Source: Anaerolineales bacterium | GTDB taxonomy: Bacteria > Chloroflexota > Anaerolineae > Anaerolineales > Villigracilaceae | Assembly (NCBI GenBank): GCA_016744335.1 | Contig: JADGEO010000002.1 | Span: forward strand, 62,001 to 126,000 | DNA length: 64,000 nt | Direction of reading: 5' to 3' | Shown: positions 19,068 through 29,500 of the stretch, in pieces | How positions within the stretch are numbered: the stretch's first letter is position 1 | Layout of the letters: each line of letters opens with the position of its first letter | Notes under the pieces: generated by a model | The model's database searches: none | What the model was told of the DNA's origin: nothing | What the model saw: the letters and a program-made list of their open reading frames with translations, nothing else | Made by a program: the position numbers and the translations under genes

Positions 19068-20477
19068 CTACATGTGAATCGCCATTCCCTCCGCGGCATG
19101 AGCAACTTCCATCAGGGTTTCACTCAAAGTTGGGTGTGCGTGGACGTTTTGTGAAATCTCGGCAGGCGTGAGTTGTGCCATTTGCGCCAACGTCAATTCG
19201 GGCAAAAGCTCGGTCACTTCAGGACCAATTAAATGCGCCCCTAAAATCTCATCTGTTTCTTCATTCAAAACCAATTTTACCCAGCCGGCATATTCGCCCA
19301 ATCCAAGCGCCTTCCCATTTGCCTGAAAAGGAAATTTAACCACCTTTACCGCTCCATTATTTTTTGCCCTTTGGCGCGCCTGCGCTTCTGTCGCACCAAA
19401 AGATGCCACCTGCGGCTGGCAATAAGTCGCCCGCGGCATCATCTCATAATTCAACACCTGCGTCTCTTTTCCCACAATCGCTTCTACTGCCACAATCCCC
19501 ATCGCCGAGCCAACGTGCGCCAGCATCAACTTACCAGTCACATCGCCAATTGCCGAAATGCCAGCGATATTTGTTTCCATTTTTTCGTTGACTTGGATAA
19601 ACCCCTGCGAATTTGTATCAATGCCAACTTCTTCTAAACCGATATTTTGGGAATTGGGACGGAAGCCGATCGCGACCAAAGCTTGCTCGGCTTCGATAAT
19701 CTTTTCCTCATCGTCAACAGAGACGCGTACTCTCACCCCCCCATCTTCAACATCTTCTATTTCTTCAACTTTATGCCCTATGAGCATCTTAATTTTGCGT
19801 TTCTTGAAAGCTTTAGCCAATTCTGCCGAAACTTCCTCATCTTCCATCGGGACAATGCGCGGGAGCATCTCAACGATGGTTACATCCACACCGTAAGAAT
19901 TCCAAATGGTGGCAAATTCTACACCAATCGCACCAGAGCCAATAATCACAACCGATTTTGGCAACTTCTCCTGTGTTATTGCCTCGCGATAACTGAGCAC
20001 TTTCTGCTCATCAACCGCCCACACGCTGGGGAGCATCGCGCTCGCGCCGGTCGCGATTAAGATGTTGGGGGCAGATAAAGAGCTAAGAGAGCCATCCGCC
20101 GCTCGAAGCTGAACGGTATTTTTGTCCAATAATTTTGCTTCAGCCTCGTGTACATCAATCCCATTTTTCTTCATCAAAAAACCGATGCCCTTCACCAATC
20201 GATTTGAAACTTTTCGAGAGCGTTTAACGGCTACGCCGTAATCTAAATTGAGATTGTCGAAAGAAAAGCCCAATTCTCTGCCACGTTTCAAAAGAGTGTG
20301 TGCCACATCTGCGTTTTTGAGCAAAGATTTGGAGGGGATACAGCCCACATTCAAACAGACCCCGCCTAACCATTCTTTATCAATAATGGCAGTTTTTAGC
20401 CCCAACTGCGAGGCACGAATTGCGGCAACATAGCCACCAGGACCTGCGCCGATAATAATCAAATCATAGTTGTTCAT
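19068..20477 (-). CDS. lpdA: Dihydrolipoyl dehydrogenase
   Basis: MNNYDLIIIGAGPGGYVAAIRASQLG, GGVCLNVGCIPSK. Start at internal ATG 20477 with aaggag-like RBS. Confidence 0.95.
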   Translation of the reverse strand: MNNYDLIIIGAGPGGYVAAIRASQLGLKTAIIDKEWLGGVCLNVGCIPSKSLLKNADVAHTLLKRGRELGFSFDNLNLDYGVAVKRSRKVSNRLVKGIGFLMKKNGIDVHEAEAKLLDKNTVQLRAADGSLSSLSAPNILIATGASAMLPSVWAVDEQKVLSYREAITQEKLPKSVVIIGSGAIGVEFATIWNSYGVDVTIVEMLPRIVPMEDEEVSAELAKAFKKRKIKMLIGHKVEEIEDVEDGGVRVRVSVDDEEKIIEAEQALVAIGFRPNSQNIGLEEVGIDTNSQGFIQVNEKMETNIAGISAIGDVTGKLMLAHVGSAMGIVAVEAIVGKETQVLNYEMMPRATYCQPQVASFGATEAQARQRAKNNGAVKVVKFPFQANGKALGLGEYAGWVKLVLNEETDEILGAHLIGPEVTELLPELTLAQMAQLTPAEISQNVHAHPTLSETLMEVAHAAEGMAIHM

Positions 20478-20610
20478 AAAAACTCCTTTTTTACAAATTC
20501 TGCCGAAGAAGAGCCCATTCCATAGGTTCGTCTTCGCGTCTGAGATTGTTCTATTATAAAGCAACATTGCCTTTCATACGAAAGTACCATACCAATTTTC
20601 AGATTACCTC

Positions 20611-20639
20611 TTGACTTTTTAGAACAACTGTTCTATATT
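20611..20639 (+). promoter_or_regulatory. Putative sigma70-type promoter TTGACT-17-TATATT with GAAC-N4-GTTC palindrome in the spacer
   Basis: TTGACT ttttagaacaactgttc TATATT; palindrome tagaacaactgttcta 20620..20635. Confidence 0.55.
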
Positions 20640-20836
20640 CTCTTTACCGAACATTCCTACTTTTATAACCGCTCACTCCCATCAACACCGAGCCTACAAA
20701 AACGACCTATATATGATGAGTTAGAACGCAAGCTCAACTCTTCTCGAAATCAACGTACAAGGCTTTTGTAGATCGATGGGGCTGAACAGTTACCCTTTTT
20801 CTACATGGTGTTTCAAACCAACTTAAGGAGGTTGCC

Positions 20837-21562
20837 ATGAATAAAGCTTCTGTCCGTCCCTTTTCATCTTTTTCAAAAACCAGTCTACAACGAGGGCAAA
20901 TTTTTGGTTTTATTTTGCTTGGTGCCTTGCTTGCCTTTGAGGTTTTCAATTTTGGTTCAACAAGTTTTGCCCTGCAAGACTTATTAGGCGACCTACGCTT
21001 TCTCGGTGTACGCTGGGCAACTATTTTAGCCCTAGCTTTTTGTGGCATCGATTTTGCCGGTATCGCCCGTCTCTTTACGCCCGAACAGGGACGTGAAGAA
21101 CCTGCCGAAGTTTGGTATCTCTTCGGGGCATGGCTCCTTGCCGCCGCCATGAATGCAATGCTAACCTGGTGGGGGGTCTCGGTTGCGATGGTAAATAACC
21201 CCACTGTTCACAGTTCTATTTTATCTCAAGAGACATTGACCAAAGCCGTGCCCATTTTTGTTGCATTCATGGTTTGGATAACACGTGTCTTGATTATTGG
21301 CGCATTCTCTATTGCTGGCGATCGTATTTTCAGCATGGCAGACCAACCTAGTATGAGAAAAAGCTATACCAAAAGCAAACCACGCCCAAAAGCCTATAAG
21401 AAGCCCACCCCTACGCCGCAAACTTTTAGACCTGCGCCCAAACAACAAAGTGCGTATTCTGCATCTCAAACAAAGCGTTCAGAATCGAGTAATGAGCCAA
21501 CGTATCACCCTGTTGGAGCAACTGCTCAAACCCAAAACAGCAATCAGCCCCCGTGGAGGTAA
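20837..21562 (+). CDS. Uncharacterised membrane protein with Pro/Ser/Gln-rich C-terminal tail
   Basis: About 4 hydrophobic segments; strong aaggagg RBS before ATG. Confidence 0.7.
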   Translation: MNKASVRPFSSFSKTSLQRGQIFGFILLGALLAFEVFNFGSTSFALQDLLGDLRFLGVRWATILALAFCGIDFAGIARLFTPEQGREEPAEVWYLFGAWLLAAAMNAMLTWWGVSVAMVNNPTVHSSILSQETLTKAVPIFVAFMVWITRVLIIGAFSIAGDRIFSMADQPSMRKSYTKSKPRPKAYKKPTPTPQTFRPAPKQQSAYSASQTKRSESSNEPTYHPVGATAQTQNSNQPPWR

Positions 21563-21599
21563 AGATAAGAAAAAAATCTTTTCGTCTAAATAATTTCAT

Positions 21600-21649
21600 C
21601 CAAATAAAAAACAGGATTCTCATTGATGAGAATCCTGTTTTTTATTTGG
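21600..21649. terminator. Perfect 24-bp-arm palindromic terminator
   Basis: ccaaataaaaaacaggattctcat tg atgagaatcctgttttttatttgg. Confidence 0.85.
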
Positions 21650-21762
21650 TCACAGCCCTCGAAAAACGGAAGTCGGGAGACTTCAGACTCCGCTTTAAGC
21701 TCGGGCTCAACGTCTCCAGACGTTGGATTTTTGACTAATTACCTACTTTTTATTTGGAAATA

Positions 21763-21803
21763 AGAGAAGAACCCGTTCCCTTCAAGGGAACGGGTTCTTC
21801 TCT
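21763..21803. terminator. Palindromic terminator/repeat family member (agaacccgttccctt type)
   Basis: agagaagaacccgttccctt c aagggaacgggttcttctct. Confidence 0.85.
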
Positions 21804-21826
21804 CATTTTACGGGGTGATGAGAAAA

Positions 21827-22702
21827 TCACCCAATTGTACTTTCGCCATCTGTTAAAACATAAAAGCTACGTGGTGTTTTTTCACTGCGGTCGTAGATGA
21901 AGTCGGTGACGATATAGCCTGCTTTGAAGCTCTCTTCAAAGACTTCGCGCGTGAAGAATCTCCAATCTTGGGCTAACGAAAGGTTTTCGTTGCGTAATAT
22001 TTGATAATCGGAGGGGATTTGGAGGAGGAGTATCTTTTTTTCGGGGCGGGAGAATGCTCGAGGTGGAAGAAGTAAGCCTGAATTCACGTCTGTTTCGGGG
22101 GTGTAGAGGGCTTGCGCATCTGCTTTTTGGTAATTGTCCAACCCTAAGGCGACCCGATTCTCTACATCCAATAAATGCTGGGTTGTGCGGCGGGTGTTGA
22201 GCCACCAATCCACCTGAAAGCGGTCGGAGGCGATGCCTGCGTTGAGTCCATCTACCATATCACCGTACTCTTCGCGTTTATAAGTATTGCAAACCGCACC
22301 AAGACGGGCGATGTTGAGATAGGCGTTGCGGCTGAGGAGAGGGTCGAATGTCCAGGTGATGTGATCTAGACCTTGTTGGCGCACCATTTGCCATTGTGCT
22401 TTTTTGAGGGCAAAACCAATGTCTTTGCCACGGTGTGTGGGGAGAACGCCCATTTGATGCGAACAATGTTTTGCTTCTAGTCCCTGCGATGTTTTACTAA
22501 GCCCAGGAAAACCATAAGCAAATCCGATCATTTTTTCATCTTCGTAGGCACCAAGGGCGATACCTCCATTATGAATAATGGTGACCAAAATATGATAGGG
22601 AACAATATCTCCTGCACCACCACCCCAAATTTCAGCAATGAGATCTTCGATGGTGTACATTTCTTCAACTTTTTCGAGGAGACGGATTTGGTAAGGAGGC
22701 AT
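21827..22702 (-). CDS. GNAT-like acetyltransferase family protein
   Basis: MIGFAYGFPGL, MGVLPTHRGKDIGFALKKAQ, ITWTFDPLLSRNAYLNIARLGAV. Confidence 0.8.
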   Translation of the reverse strand: MPPYQIRLLEKVEEMYTIEDLIAEIWGGGAGDIVPYHILVTIIHNGGIALGAYEDEKMIGFAYGFPGLSKTSQGLEAKHCSHQMGVLPTHRGKDIGFALKKAQWQMVRQQGLDHITWTFDPLLSRNAYLNIARLGAVCNTYKREEYGDMVDGLNAGIASDRFQVDWWLNTRRTTQHLLDVENRVALGLDNYQKADAQALYTPETDVNSGLLLPPRAFSRPEKKILLLQIPSDYQILRNENLSLAQDWRFFTREVFEESFKAGYIVTDFIYDRSEKTPRSFYVLTDGESTIG

Positions 22703-22751
22703 TTTTTACCTGTTTTTCAAATAAATATTATTTCCAATAAAATCTTATCCA

Positions 22752-22791
22752 TCAGAAGAACCCGTTCCCTTGAAAGGAACGGGTTCTTTTG
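22752..22791. terminator. Palindromic repeat/terminator (agaacccgttcccttgaaaggaacgggttctttt)
   Basis: Inverted repeat of the same family as 21763..21803. Confidence 0.75.
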
Positions 22792-22814
22792 ACTAATTCT
22801 CAAATATATGAGCT

Positions 22815-22858
22815 ATAGCGAAAAACGGACTTCACAAGGAAGTCCGTTTTTTGTTTTT
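22815..22858. terminator. Rho-independent terminator (aaaaacggacttc acaag gaagtccgttttttg)
   Basis: Perfect stem with T-tract on both strands. Confidence 0.85.
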
Positions 22859-22868
22859 AGCGGGTTTT

Positions 22869-23951
22869 TTATTCTTCGCCTGCGATATAGGCTTCTGTCA
22901 TTTCTTTACAAACGCTGTCTCTAAATTGTTTAGGGGGCGTTTTGAAGAAATAAGAGGATGGCGCAATAATAGGACCAGACAAACCGCGGTCTAGTGCGAT
23001 TTTTGCACAGCGAACTGCATCTATCATCACACCTGCAGAGTTGGGGCTATCCCATACTTCGAGTTTCGCTTCTACGTTGAGGGGGACTTCTCCGAAGGTT
23101 GTGCCTTCCATACGAATATGGCACCATTTTCTATCACTCAACCACGGGACATGGTCACTAGGACCAACATGGACATTGCCTTCGCCAAGATCGTAAGGGA
23201 GCATGGAGGTAACCGCGCCTGTTTTCGATATTTTCTTCGACATAAGTCTCTCGCGCTCAAGCATGTTGAGGAAATCGGTGTTTCCGCCAAAATTAAGTTG
23301 ATAGGTGCGATCAAGCCGAACGCCACGATCGACAAATAATGTTGTTAACACGCGGTGTAAGATGGTTGCTCCCACCTGCGATTTGATATCGTCGCCCAAG
23401 ATTGGTAATCCTTTCTCACGGAAACGATTTGCCCAGTATTCTTCGGAGGCGATGAAAACGGGGATACCGTTTACGAAGGCGCATCCCGCTTCGAGGGCTT
23501 GCTCAACATACCATTTTGTTGCCATTTCTGAACCAACAGGAAGGAAGTTTAGCACAACATCAGTTTTTGTATCTTTGAGCATTTTCGCGATATCGGCGGT
23601 AGGACCGGGGGCAGGCTCAATGACTTCTTTTAGGTATTTGCCCAAGCCATCGTGCGTCATACCACGAATAACTGGCACGTCCATGTGGGGAACGTCTGCA
23701 AACTTATAGGTATTATTGGGGTCAGCGTAGATTGCTTCTGAGAGATCTTTGCCAACTTTAGTGACGTTGATATCTATACCAAAAGTAAACTCAATATCAC
23801 TAACGTGATATCCTGCCAGATTAACGTGCATCAAGCCCGGAACTGTTTCGTTTTCAGGGGTGTCTTTATAATGATGAACACCCTGCACCAACGATGAGGC
23901 GCAGTTACCTACACCAATAATTGCCACTCGTACTTTGTTCTTCTTACTCAT
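22869..23951 (-). CDS. ino1: Inositol-3-phosphate synthase
   Basis: [70 protein letters not shown]. Confidence 0.93.
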   Translation of the reverse strand: MSKKNKVRVAIIGVGNCASSLVQGVHHYKDTPENETVPGLMHVNLAGYHVSDIEFTFGIDINVTKVGKDLSEAIYADPNNTYKFADVPHMDVPVIRGMTHDGLGKYLKEVIEPAPGPTADIAKMLKDTKTDVVLNFLPVGSEMATKWYVEQALEAGCAFVNGIPVFIASEEYWANRFREKGLPILGDDIKSQVGATILHRVLTTLFVDRGVRLDRTYQLNFGGNTDFLNMLERERLMSKKISKTGAVTSMLPYDLGEGNVHVGPSDHVPWLSDRKWCHIRMEGTTFGEVPLNVEAKLEVWDSPNSAGVMIDAVRCAKIALDRGLSGPIIAPSSYFFKTPPKQFRDSVCKEMTEAYIAGEE

Positions 23952-24071
23952 TCTTACTCCTTCTTACTTTGAATTGAATTATTTTTAGCCATACTCTTGT
24001 GTTTTGCCATATATTTGTGTAAAAGCTGTGTTCTAATAAAGGGAGTATAATTTATCAATAGGAAATTCTAA

Positions 24072-25334
24072 ATGACAGATAGTAAAAACTCCAGAAATCA
24101 CGAACGTTTGCTTGAAACACTTCGCGCCTTAAGTGCTGAATCGGACTCCCAGGCTATACTCCAATCGACAGTTTCTGTTGCGCGCGAGCTAACAAATAGC
24201 GAAATTGCTTCGATATTAAAATATGACGAAGCAGACGAGCATCTTCATTTTGTTGCTACGCCCTTCTTTCATCGCGAGACCATTCAAAATGTTCGCGTTC
24301 CTTTAGAGGAAAGCATTGCAGGCTGGGTTTATCAAAATGCTCGCAAATTGGTCATCCAAGACGTACAAAAAGATCAGCGTTTTTATTCTGCGGTTGATCA
24401 GAAAGCAAACTTTCAAACGCATTCGATCTTGGCTATTCCATTACTTGTTAAAGGAAAACCGGTTGGGGTGCTTGAGGCAATCAACAAGACAAGCCGCGCC
24501 CATTATAACGGAGAAGATGTCTTTATCCTAGAGACTCTAGCATCTCATATTGCTTTGATTGTCGAAAATATGACCTTAGCACAAAACGTATCGCAAATGC
24601 AAGCCGCTACAGACCATTTAGACCAAATGAAAAAAGATTTCATAGCTATCGCTTCACATGAATTGAGAACACCTTTGGGGCTAATTCTTGGTCATGCCAC
24701 TTTTTTACGAGAAGTTGTCCCTGAAAACCATTATGAACAACTAGATATAATTATTAAAAATGGTGGCAAATTAAAAACAATTATTGAAAACTTATCAAAT
24801 ATAGAGAATTTTCAAAGTGGTGCGGCGCGTATTCGTATGGCGAGATTTTCTCTCCCGGAGCTAGTCGCCAAAACAACCCAATCATTTCAACCTAAAGCAA
24901 AAGAAAAAAAAATCGACTTAAGTCTAGATACTGAAGGTGCCGATTTCTTCATAGAAGGTGATGAGGAAAAAATTGAAATTGCCATTCGCAATTTGCTAAA
25001 AAATGCGCTTAGCTTTACAGCCGAGGATGGACATATTTTAGTTACAGTAGAAAAGGGACAAAACTATGTGAAATTCACGATAATTGATAATGGTATTGGC
25101 ATCCCCAATGAAGACTTATCGCAAGTTTTTGAACGTTTTTACCAAGTAGAATCTCACCTAACACGCCAGCATGGCGGCATGGGGTTGGGGCTTTCTGTTG
25201 CAAAAGTAATGATTGAGTTACACGGCGGAAAAATTTGGGCAGAAAATATGCCCGAAAAAGGAAGCCTATTTGCCTTTTTATTGCCTCTTGATAGAGATAA
25301 AACAAATGATGTACACACTTTTTTTCAACCCTAA
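24072..25334 (+). CDS. GAF-domain sensor histidine kinase
   Basis: GAF domain, DFIAIASHELRTPLGLILGH, DNGIGIPNEDLSQVFERFYQ, GMGLGLSVAK. Confidence 0.93.
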   Translation: MTDSKNSRNHERLLETLRALSAESDSQAILQSTVSVARELTNSEIASILKYDEADEHLHFVATPFFHRETIQNVRVPLEESIAGWVYQNARKLVIQDVQKDQRFYSAVDQKANFQTHSILAIPLLVKGKPVGVLEAINKTSRAHYNGEDVFILETLASHIALIVENMTLAQNVSQMQAATDHLDQMKKDFIAIASHELRTPLGLILGHATFLREVVPENHYEQLDIIIKNGGKLKTIIENLSNIENFQSGAARIRMARFSLPELVAKTTQSFQPKAKEKKIDLSLDTEGADFFIEGDEEKIEIAIRNLLKNALSFTAEDGHILVTVEKGQNYVKFTIIDNGIGIPNEDLSQVFERFYQVESHLTRQHGGMGLGLSVAKVMIELHGGKIWAENMPEKGSLFAFLLPLDRDKTNDVHTFFQP

Positions 25335-25346
25335 ATTTTCAAAAAT

Positions 25347-26351
25347 ATGATTCCTACGCTCCTTTTTGCAGGTCGGCTTAACCGAGAATATATCTTACCC
25401 GTTGACGGCGCACCTGTTCTTGACCGTGCGGGTGGCAATCCCCTTTATGCGGCGGGAGCGGCAACCCTTTGGGATGAAAAAATCGCGCTCTTAGCACGAG
25501 TTGGCGAAGATTACCCTAACCAATGGTTAAGCAACTTCCAAAAAAAAGGCATAGACACCGAAGGCGTTCAAATTATTCCTGGCTCTTTAGATTTGCGTTC
25601 TTTTCGCGCCTATAGTGAAAAGCGTGAACTCTTCATCTCGAACCCTGTTAAACATTTCGCAGAAAAGGATTTGAATTTTCCCAAAGCCCTCTTAGGATAC
25701 AGACCGCCCGAAAAGAGAGAGAAATTCAAAACCGAGCGTCATCCCGCAACACCTTTAGCCACAGAAATCCCCGCTAATTATCTACAAAGCAAAGCGCTCC
25801 ATATTGCCCCTCTCGATTTTAATAGTCAGGGGCTATTGCTTACAACTTTTAGAGCCGCCGACACAAAAATTATCACCCTTGACCCCTCGCCACGCTATAT
25901 GGCACCCAATAGACGGCAAGATTTACGCTTATTTTTAGATGGTTTAACCGCCTTTATGCCCTCAGAAGAAGAACTAAGACAATTATTTTGGGGAGAAACA
26001 CACGATCTTTGGGAAATGGCAGAAGAACTAGGAAGATTGGGTTGTCAATTCATTATCGTTAAACGCGGAAACAAAGGGCAATTGCTTTACGATGTGAACG
26101 CAAAAAAACGCTGGAAACTCCCCGCGTATGCCTCCCGCGTGGCAGACCCAACGGGTGCAGGTGACGCATTTTGCGGTGGCTTTTTAGCGGGTTTGGCGCA
26201 AGGCAATGCCCCTCTACACGCCGCGGCGATGGGCAATGTTTCTGCATCTCTCAGTATGGAAGGAAGCGGTCCTTTTTACCCTACAGAAATTTTGCCCGGG
26301 CTAGCTCAAGCCCGCCTTGATGTCCTAATCGGGATGGTGCGAGAAGTGTAG
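25347..26351 (+). CDS. PfkB-family carbohydrate kinase
   Basis: GGNPLYAAGAATLW...; ADPTGAGDAFCGGFLAGLA. Confidence 0.92.
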   Translation: MIPTLLFAGRLNREYILPVDGAPVLDRAGGNPLYAAGAATLWDEKIALLARVGEDYPNQWLSNFQKKGIDTEGVQIIPGSLDLRSFRAYSEKRELFISNPVKHFAEKDLNFPKALLGYRPPEKREKFKTERHPATPLATEIPANYLQSKALHIAPLDFNSQGLLLTTFRAADTKIITLDPSPRYMAPNRRQDLRLFLDGLTAFMPSEEELRQLFWGETHDLWEMAEELGRLGCQFIIVKRGNKGQLLYDVNAKKRWKLPAYASRVADPTGAGDAFCGGFLAGLAQGNAPLHAAAMGNVSASLSMEGSGPFYPTEILPGLAQARLDVLIGMVREV

Positions 26352-26362
26352 TAGAATAAAGG

Positions 26363-26410
26363 AGCGTGCGCATTTTTAGCAAGCGTGCGCGTTTTTAGCA
26401 AGCGCGCTCG
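26363..26410 (+). repeat. 19-bp direct tandem repeat agcgtgcgc(a/g)tttttagca x2 plus a partial copy
   Basis: Direct reading. Confidence 0.9.
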
Positions 26411-26603
26411 CCTTCAACATCTTCACAACGTGAGCACGAGGCGCGTACCACACACACCCAGTTCAAGTTTCAGCACACCAACCCAAAACACGCGCGTCAC
26501 GGGGCGTTATCCTAAAATCATGTCATATTCCAATAGATAATCATTTTCTAAACACTAAAGAACCACATCCATTATTCATGCACCATTAAATAAGGAGACG
26601 GAA

Positions 26604-27941
26604 ATGTCAAGTGCAAAAAGTGAACCAAAGAAAAAGACACTCAATATCTGGATGGCTACCGCACTCGTCATGGGCACCATGATTGGGTCTGGCGTTTTCC
26701 TGCTTCCAGCTACGCTGGCACCTTATGGCGGAATCGCGTTGGTGGGATGGGTGGTCACATCTGTAGGGGCGATTTTATTGGCATTGGTTTTCGGCAAACT
26801 TGCCCAAATCTCCCCTGTTTCTGGCGGACCCTACGCCTATACCCGCATGGGATTTGAAGATTTCACAGCCTATCTGGTCGGTTGGGGATATTGGATTGCA
26901 CTATGGGTAGGAAACGCGGGAATAGCAGTTGCCATGATTGGCTATTTAGCCGTTTTTATCCCTGCCCTTAATGAAACGCCTGCGCTGGGGGCAGGTGTAG
27001 CCATTGGCACGGTCTGGCTACTTACTTGGGTTAATATGAGCGGCGTACGCAATGCCGGTATTGTTCAATTGGTGACTACAGTGCTAAAGCTCATCCCCTT
27101 AATTGCAGTCGCCTTTTTCGGGCTATTTTATTTAAATGTAGAAAATTTTAAACCCTTCAATGCCAGCGAAGAGTCGCCTATGATGGCTGTTGCCGCCACT
27201 GCCGCCCTAACCTTATGGGCATATTTAGGGCTAGAATCTGCTACCGTGCCCGCAGATGATGTGGAAGACGCACAAAAAACCATCCCACGAGCGACTATAT
27301 TGGGCGTTTCTTTGACCGCCGTTATCTATATTCTCGGCACTATTTCTGTTATGGGCGTAGTGCCACCCGATGCCTTAACTTTGTCTGTCGCTCCCTACGC
27401 GGACGCGGCAGAAGCCATGTGGGGGAAAGGCGCAGGACTATTCGTTGCCTTTGGTGCGGTAGCTTCTACTTTTGGTGCAATGAACGGTTGGTTGCTCCTT
27501 CAGGGACAAGTGCCCATGGCGGCGGCTAAAGACGGTCTCTTTCCTAAAATTTTTGCTAACGAATCAAAACAAGGCACCCCCACAACAGGCATGGTTATTT
27601 CTAGCATTTTGGTTTCTATTTTAATCGCTATGAATTTCACCAAAGGATTGGTAGACGCTTTTGCCTTCATCATCCTATTAGCAACGTTAACGGCTTTATT
27701 CCCCTATGTGCTTAGCACTATGGCAGAGCTAATGATATTTATCAAGTATCGTGAGCGTTTTGAGGGGAAGCGCTTGCTAAGCTCAAGTATAATCGCCAGT
27801 CTTGCCTTTATTTACTCTATATTCTGTATTTGGGGTTCTGGTGCCGAAACAGTGCTTTGGGGCTTCATTCTCTTACTGCTCGGCATCCCCGTTTATGTGT
27901 GGCTTCGCTGGCAACAGGCACAGGAGGTAGATGCAAAGTAA
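26604..27941 (+). CDS. APC-superfamily amino acid permease/antiporter (AdiC/ArcD-like)
   Basis: MATALVMGTMIGSGVFLLPATLAPYGG; 12-TM-like hydrophobicity. Confidence 0.88.
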   Translation: MSSAKSEPKKKTLNIWMATALVMGTMIGSGVFLLPATLAPYGGIALVGWVVTSVGAILLALVFGKLAQISPVSGGPYAYTRMGFEDFTAYLVGWGYWIALWVGNAGIAVAMIGYLAVFIPALNETPALGAGVAIGTVWLLTWVNMSGVRNAGIVQLVTTVLKLIPLIAVAFFGLFYLNVENFKPFNASEESPMMAVAATAALTLWAYLGLESATVPADDVEDAQKTIPRATILGVSLTAVIYILGTISVMGVVPPDALTLSVAPYADAAEAMWGKGAGLFVAFGAVASTFGAMNGWLLLQGQVPMAAAKDGLFPKIFANESKQGTPTTGMVISSILVSILIAMNFTKGLVDAFAFIILLATLTALFPYVLSTMAELMIFIKYRERFEGKRLLSSSIIASLAFIYSIFCIWGSGAETVLWGFILLLLGIPVYVWLRWQQAQEVDAK

Positions 27942-28006
27942 AAATGCTCATAAAAAGATAGCAATTTACCATACTACCTCGATAATTCAGAAAACAGGAG
28001 ATTAAT

Positions 28007-29350
28007 ATGCTAAAAAACATCAATCAACATTTAAAAGATCAAGAAGCACCTTATATAGAAGCACTCAGTAAATTATTGAGTATCCCTAGTGTATTTGATG
28101 GAAATGCCAAAGATACACCTTTTGGCAAAGATATTGACGACGCACTAAAAGAAACACTTCAACTTGCCGAGAGCTTGGGCTTTGAAACCCACTACGGCGA
28201 AGGTGGCTACTACGGATATGCCGATATTGGAGAAGGGGAAGAGCTAATCGGCGTTCTGGGACATTTAGATGTCGTCCCCGCTGGCAACCTAGAAGATTGG
28301 AATACAGCACCTTTTGACCCGATCGTAAAGGATGGCAATATCTACGGACGCGGCACTCAAGATGATAAAGGTCCAACCGTTGCGGCATTATTCGCTGTCA
28401 AAGCCTTGCAAGACGCGGGAGTCACTTTCAACAAACGCTTGCGCTTTATCTTCGGCATCGATGAAGAAAGCCTGTGGGGTAGTATCACCAAATATCTTGA
28501 AAACGAAGAAATTCCCTCAATGGGATTCTCTCCAGATGCAAATTTTCCGCTGATTTATGCCGAAAAAGGCTTATTGCAACTCAAGCTAACGACTAAAAAC
28601 GAAAGCGGATTAAAATTCACTGGCGGCAACGCCTTTAACGCAGTCCCCGATTCTGCTTTTTACGATGGCGATGAGCAAGAGGCACTAAGTGCAAAATTAG
28701 ATGAACTGGGCTTTGAATATAAAAAAGAAGATGGGGGCATAAAACTCGTTGGCAAGGCGGCACATGCTATGGTGCCAGAAAAAGGCATTAACGCCATCGC
28801 CCGCCTATGTATAGCACTTAAAGCAATTGGCATAGAATCTAAAGCCATTAATTTTGTAGCCCAAGAAGTTCAAGAAGACCCAAATGCGACCATCATCTTT
28901 GGCGATATAAATGATGAGCCTACAGGAAAACTAAAATTCAATGTGGGTAAAATAGAGTTAGGTGAAGAAGAAATCCTTTCTATTGATACCCGAATTCCCG
29001 TCACAATCCCTAAAGAAGAGATTGTCGAAAAGCTACTTGAAGTTGCAAAAAGACATGATTTAACCTATAGCGAATATGATTGGCTGGCACCAATTTACTT
29101 GCCTCTTGACCACCCACTTATTGAAACCTTGCTAGCCGTTTACCAGAAAGTCACTGGCGATACCGAGACAAAGCCGCGCACATCTGGTGGGGCTACCTAT
29201 GCACGGGCAATTCCTAATTGTGTTGCCTACGGACCCAACTTCCCGCATACTACTCTCACAGAACATCAACCAAACGAACATATACCCATCCAAGATTTAT
29301 ATACAGCTATGGAAGTGTACGCTCACGCTATTTATGAAATAACCCGCTAG
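28007..29350 (+). CDS. M20 family Sapep-type dipeptidase
   Basis: GVLGHLDVVPAGNLEDWNTAPFDP, GRGTQDDKGPTVAALFA, FIFGIDEESLWGS, TSGGATYARAIPNCVAYGP. Confidence 0.93.
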   Translation: MLKNINQHLKDQEAPYIEALSKLLSIPSVFDGNAKDTPFGKDIDDALKETLQLAESLGFETHYGEGGYYGYADIGEGEELIGVLGHLDVVPAGNLEDWNTAPFDPIVKDGNIYGRGTQDDKGPTVAALFAVKALQDAGVTFNKRLRFIFGIDEESLWGSITKYLENEEIPSMGFSPDANFPLIYAEKGLLQLKLTTKNESGLKFTGGNAFNAVPDSAFYDGDEQEALSAKLDELGFEYKKEDGGIKLVGKAAHAMVPEKGINAIARLCIALKAIGIESKAINFVAQEVQEDPNATIIFGDINDEPTGKLKFNVGKIELGEEEILSIDTRIPVTIPKEEIVEKLLEVAKRHDLTYSEYDWLAPIYLPLDHPLIETLLAVYQKVTGDTETKPRTSGGATYARAIPNCVAYGPNFPHTTLTEHQPNEHIPIQDLYTAMEVYAHAIYEITR

Positions 29351-29380
29351 AATAAATATCGCCTATCAAAAACAGTCTAA

Positions 29381-29413
29381 AAGAACCCGTTCCCTTGAAG
29401 GAAACGGGTTCTT
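29381..29413. terminator. Palindromic repeat/terminator (agaacccgttccctt family)
   Basis: aaaagaacccgttcccttgaaggaaacgggttctt. Confidence 0.75.
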
Positions 29414-29500
29414 CTAGCCGCTGAAGTTTTGTTTCTGAGAAAGCCTAATATAATTACCCAACTATCTTTCGCAAGACACAAGCAAAAACAAGGAGAAATA

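Noticed and set aside
18855-19077. Short ORFs on both strands between mutY and lpdA
   Set aside because: Composed of short palindromic repeats; no RBS and low-complexity translation.
20734-21204. Minus-strand ORF of 156 aa
   Set aside because: Antisense to the membrane protein gene 20837..21562, which has the better RBS and hydrophobic profile.
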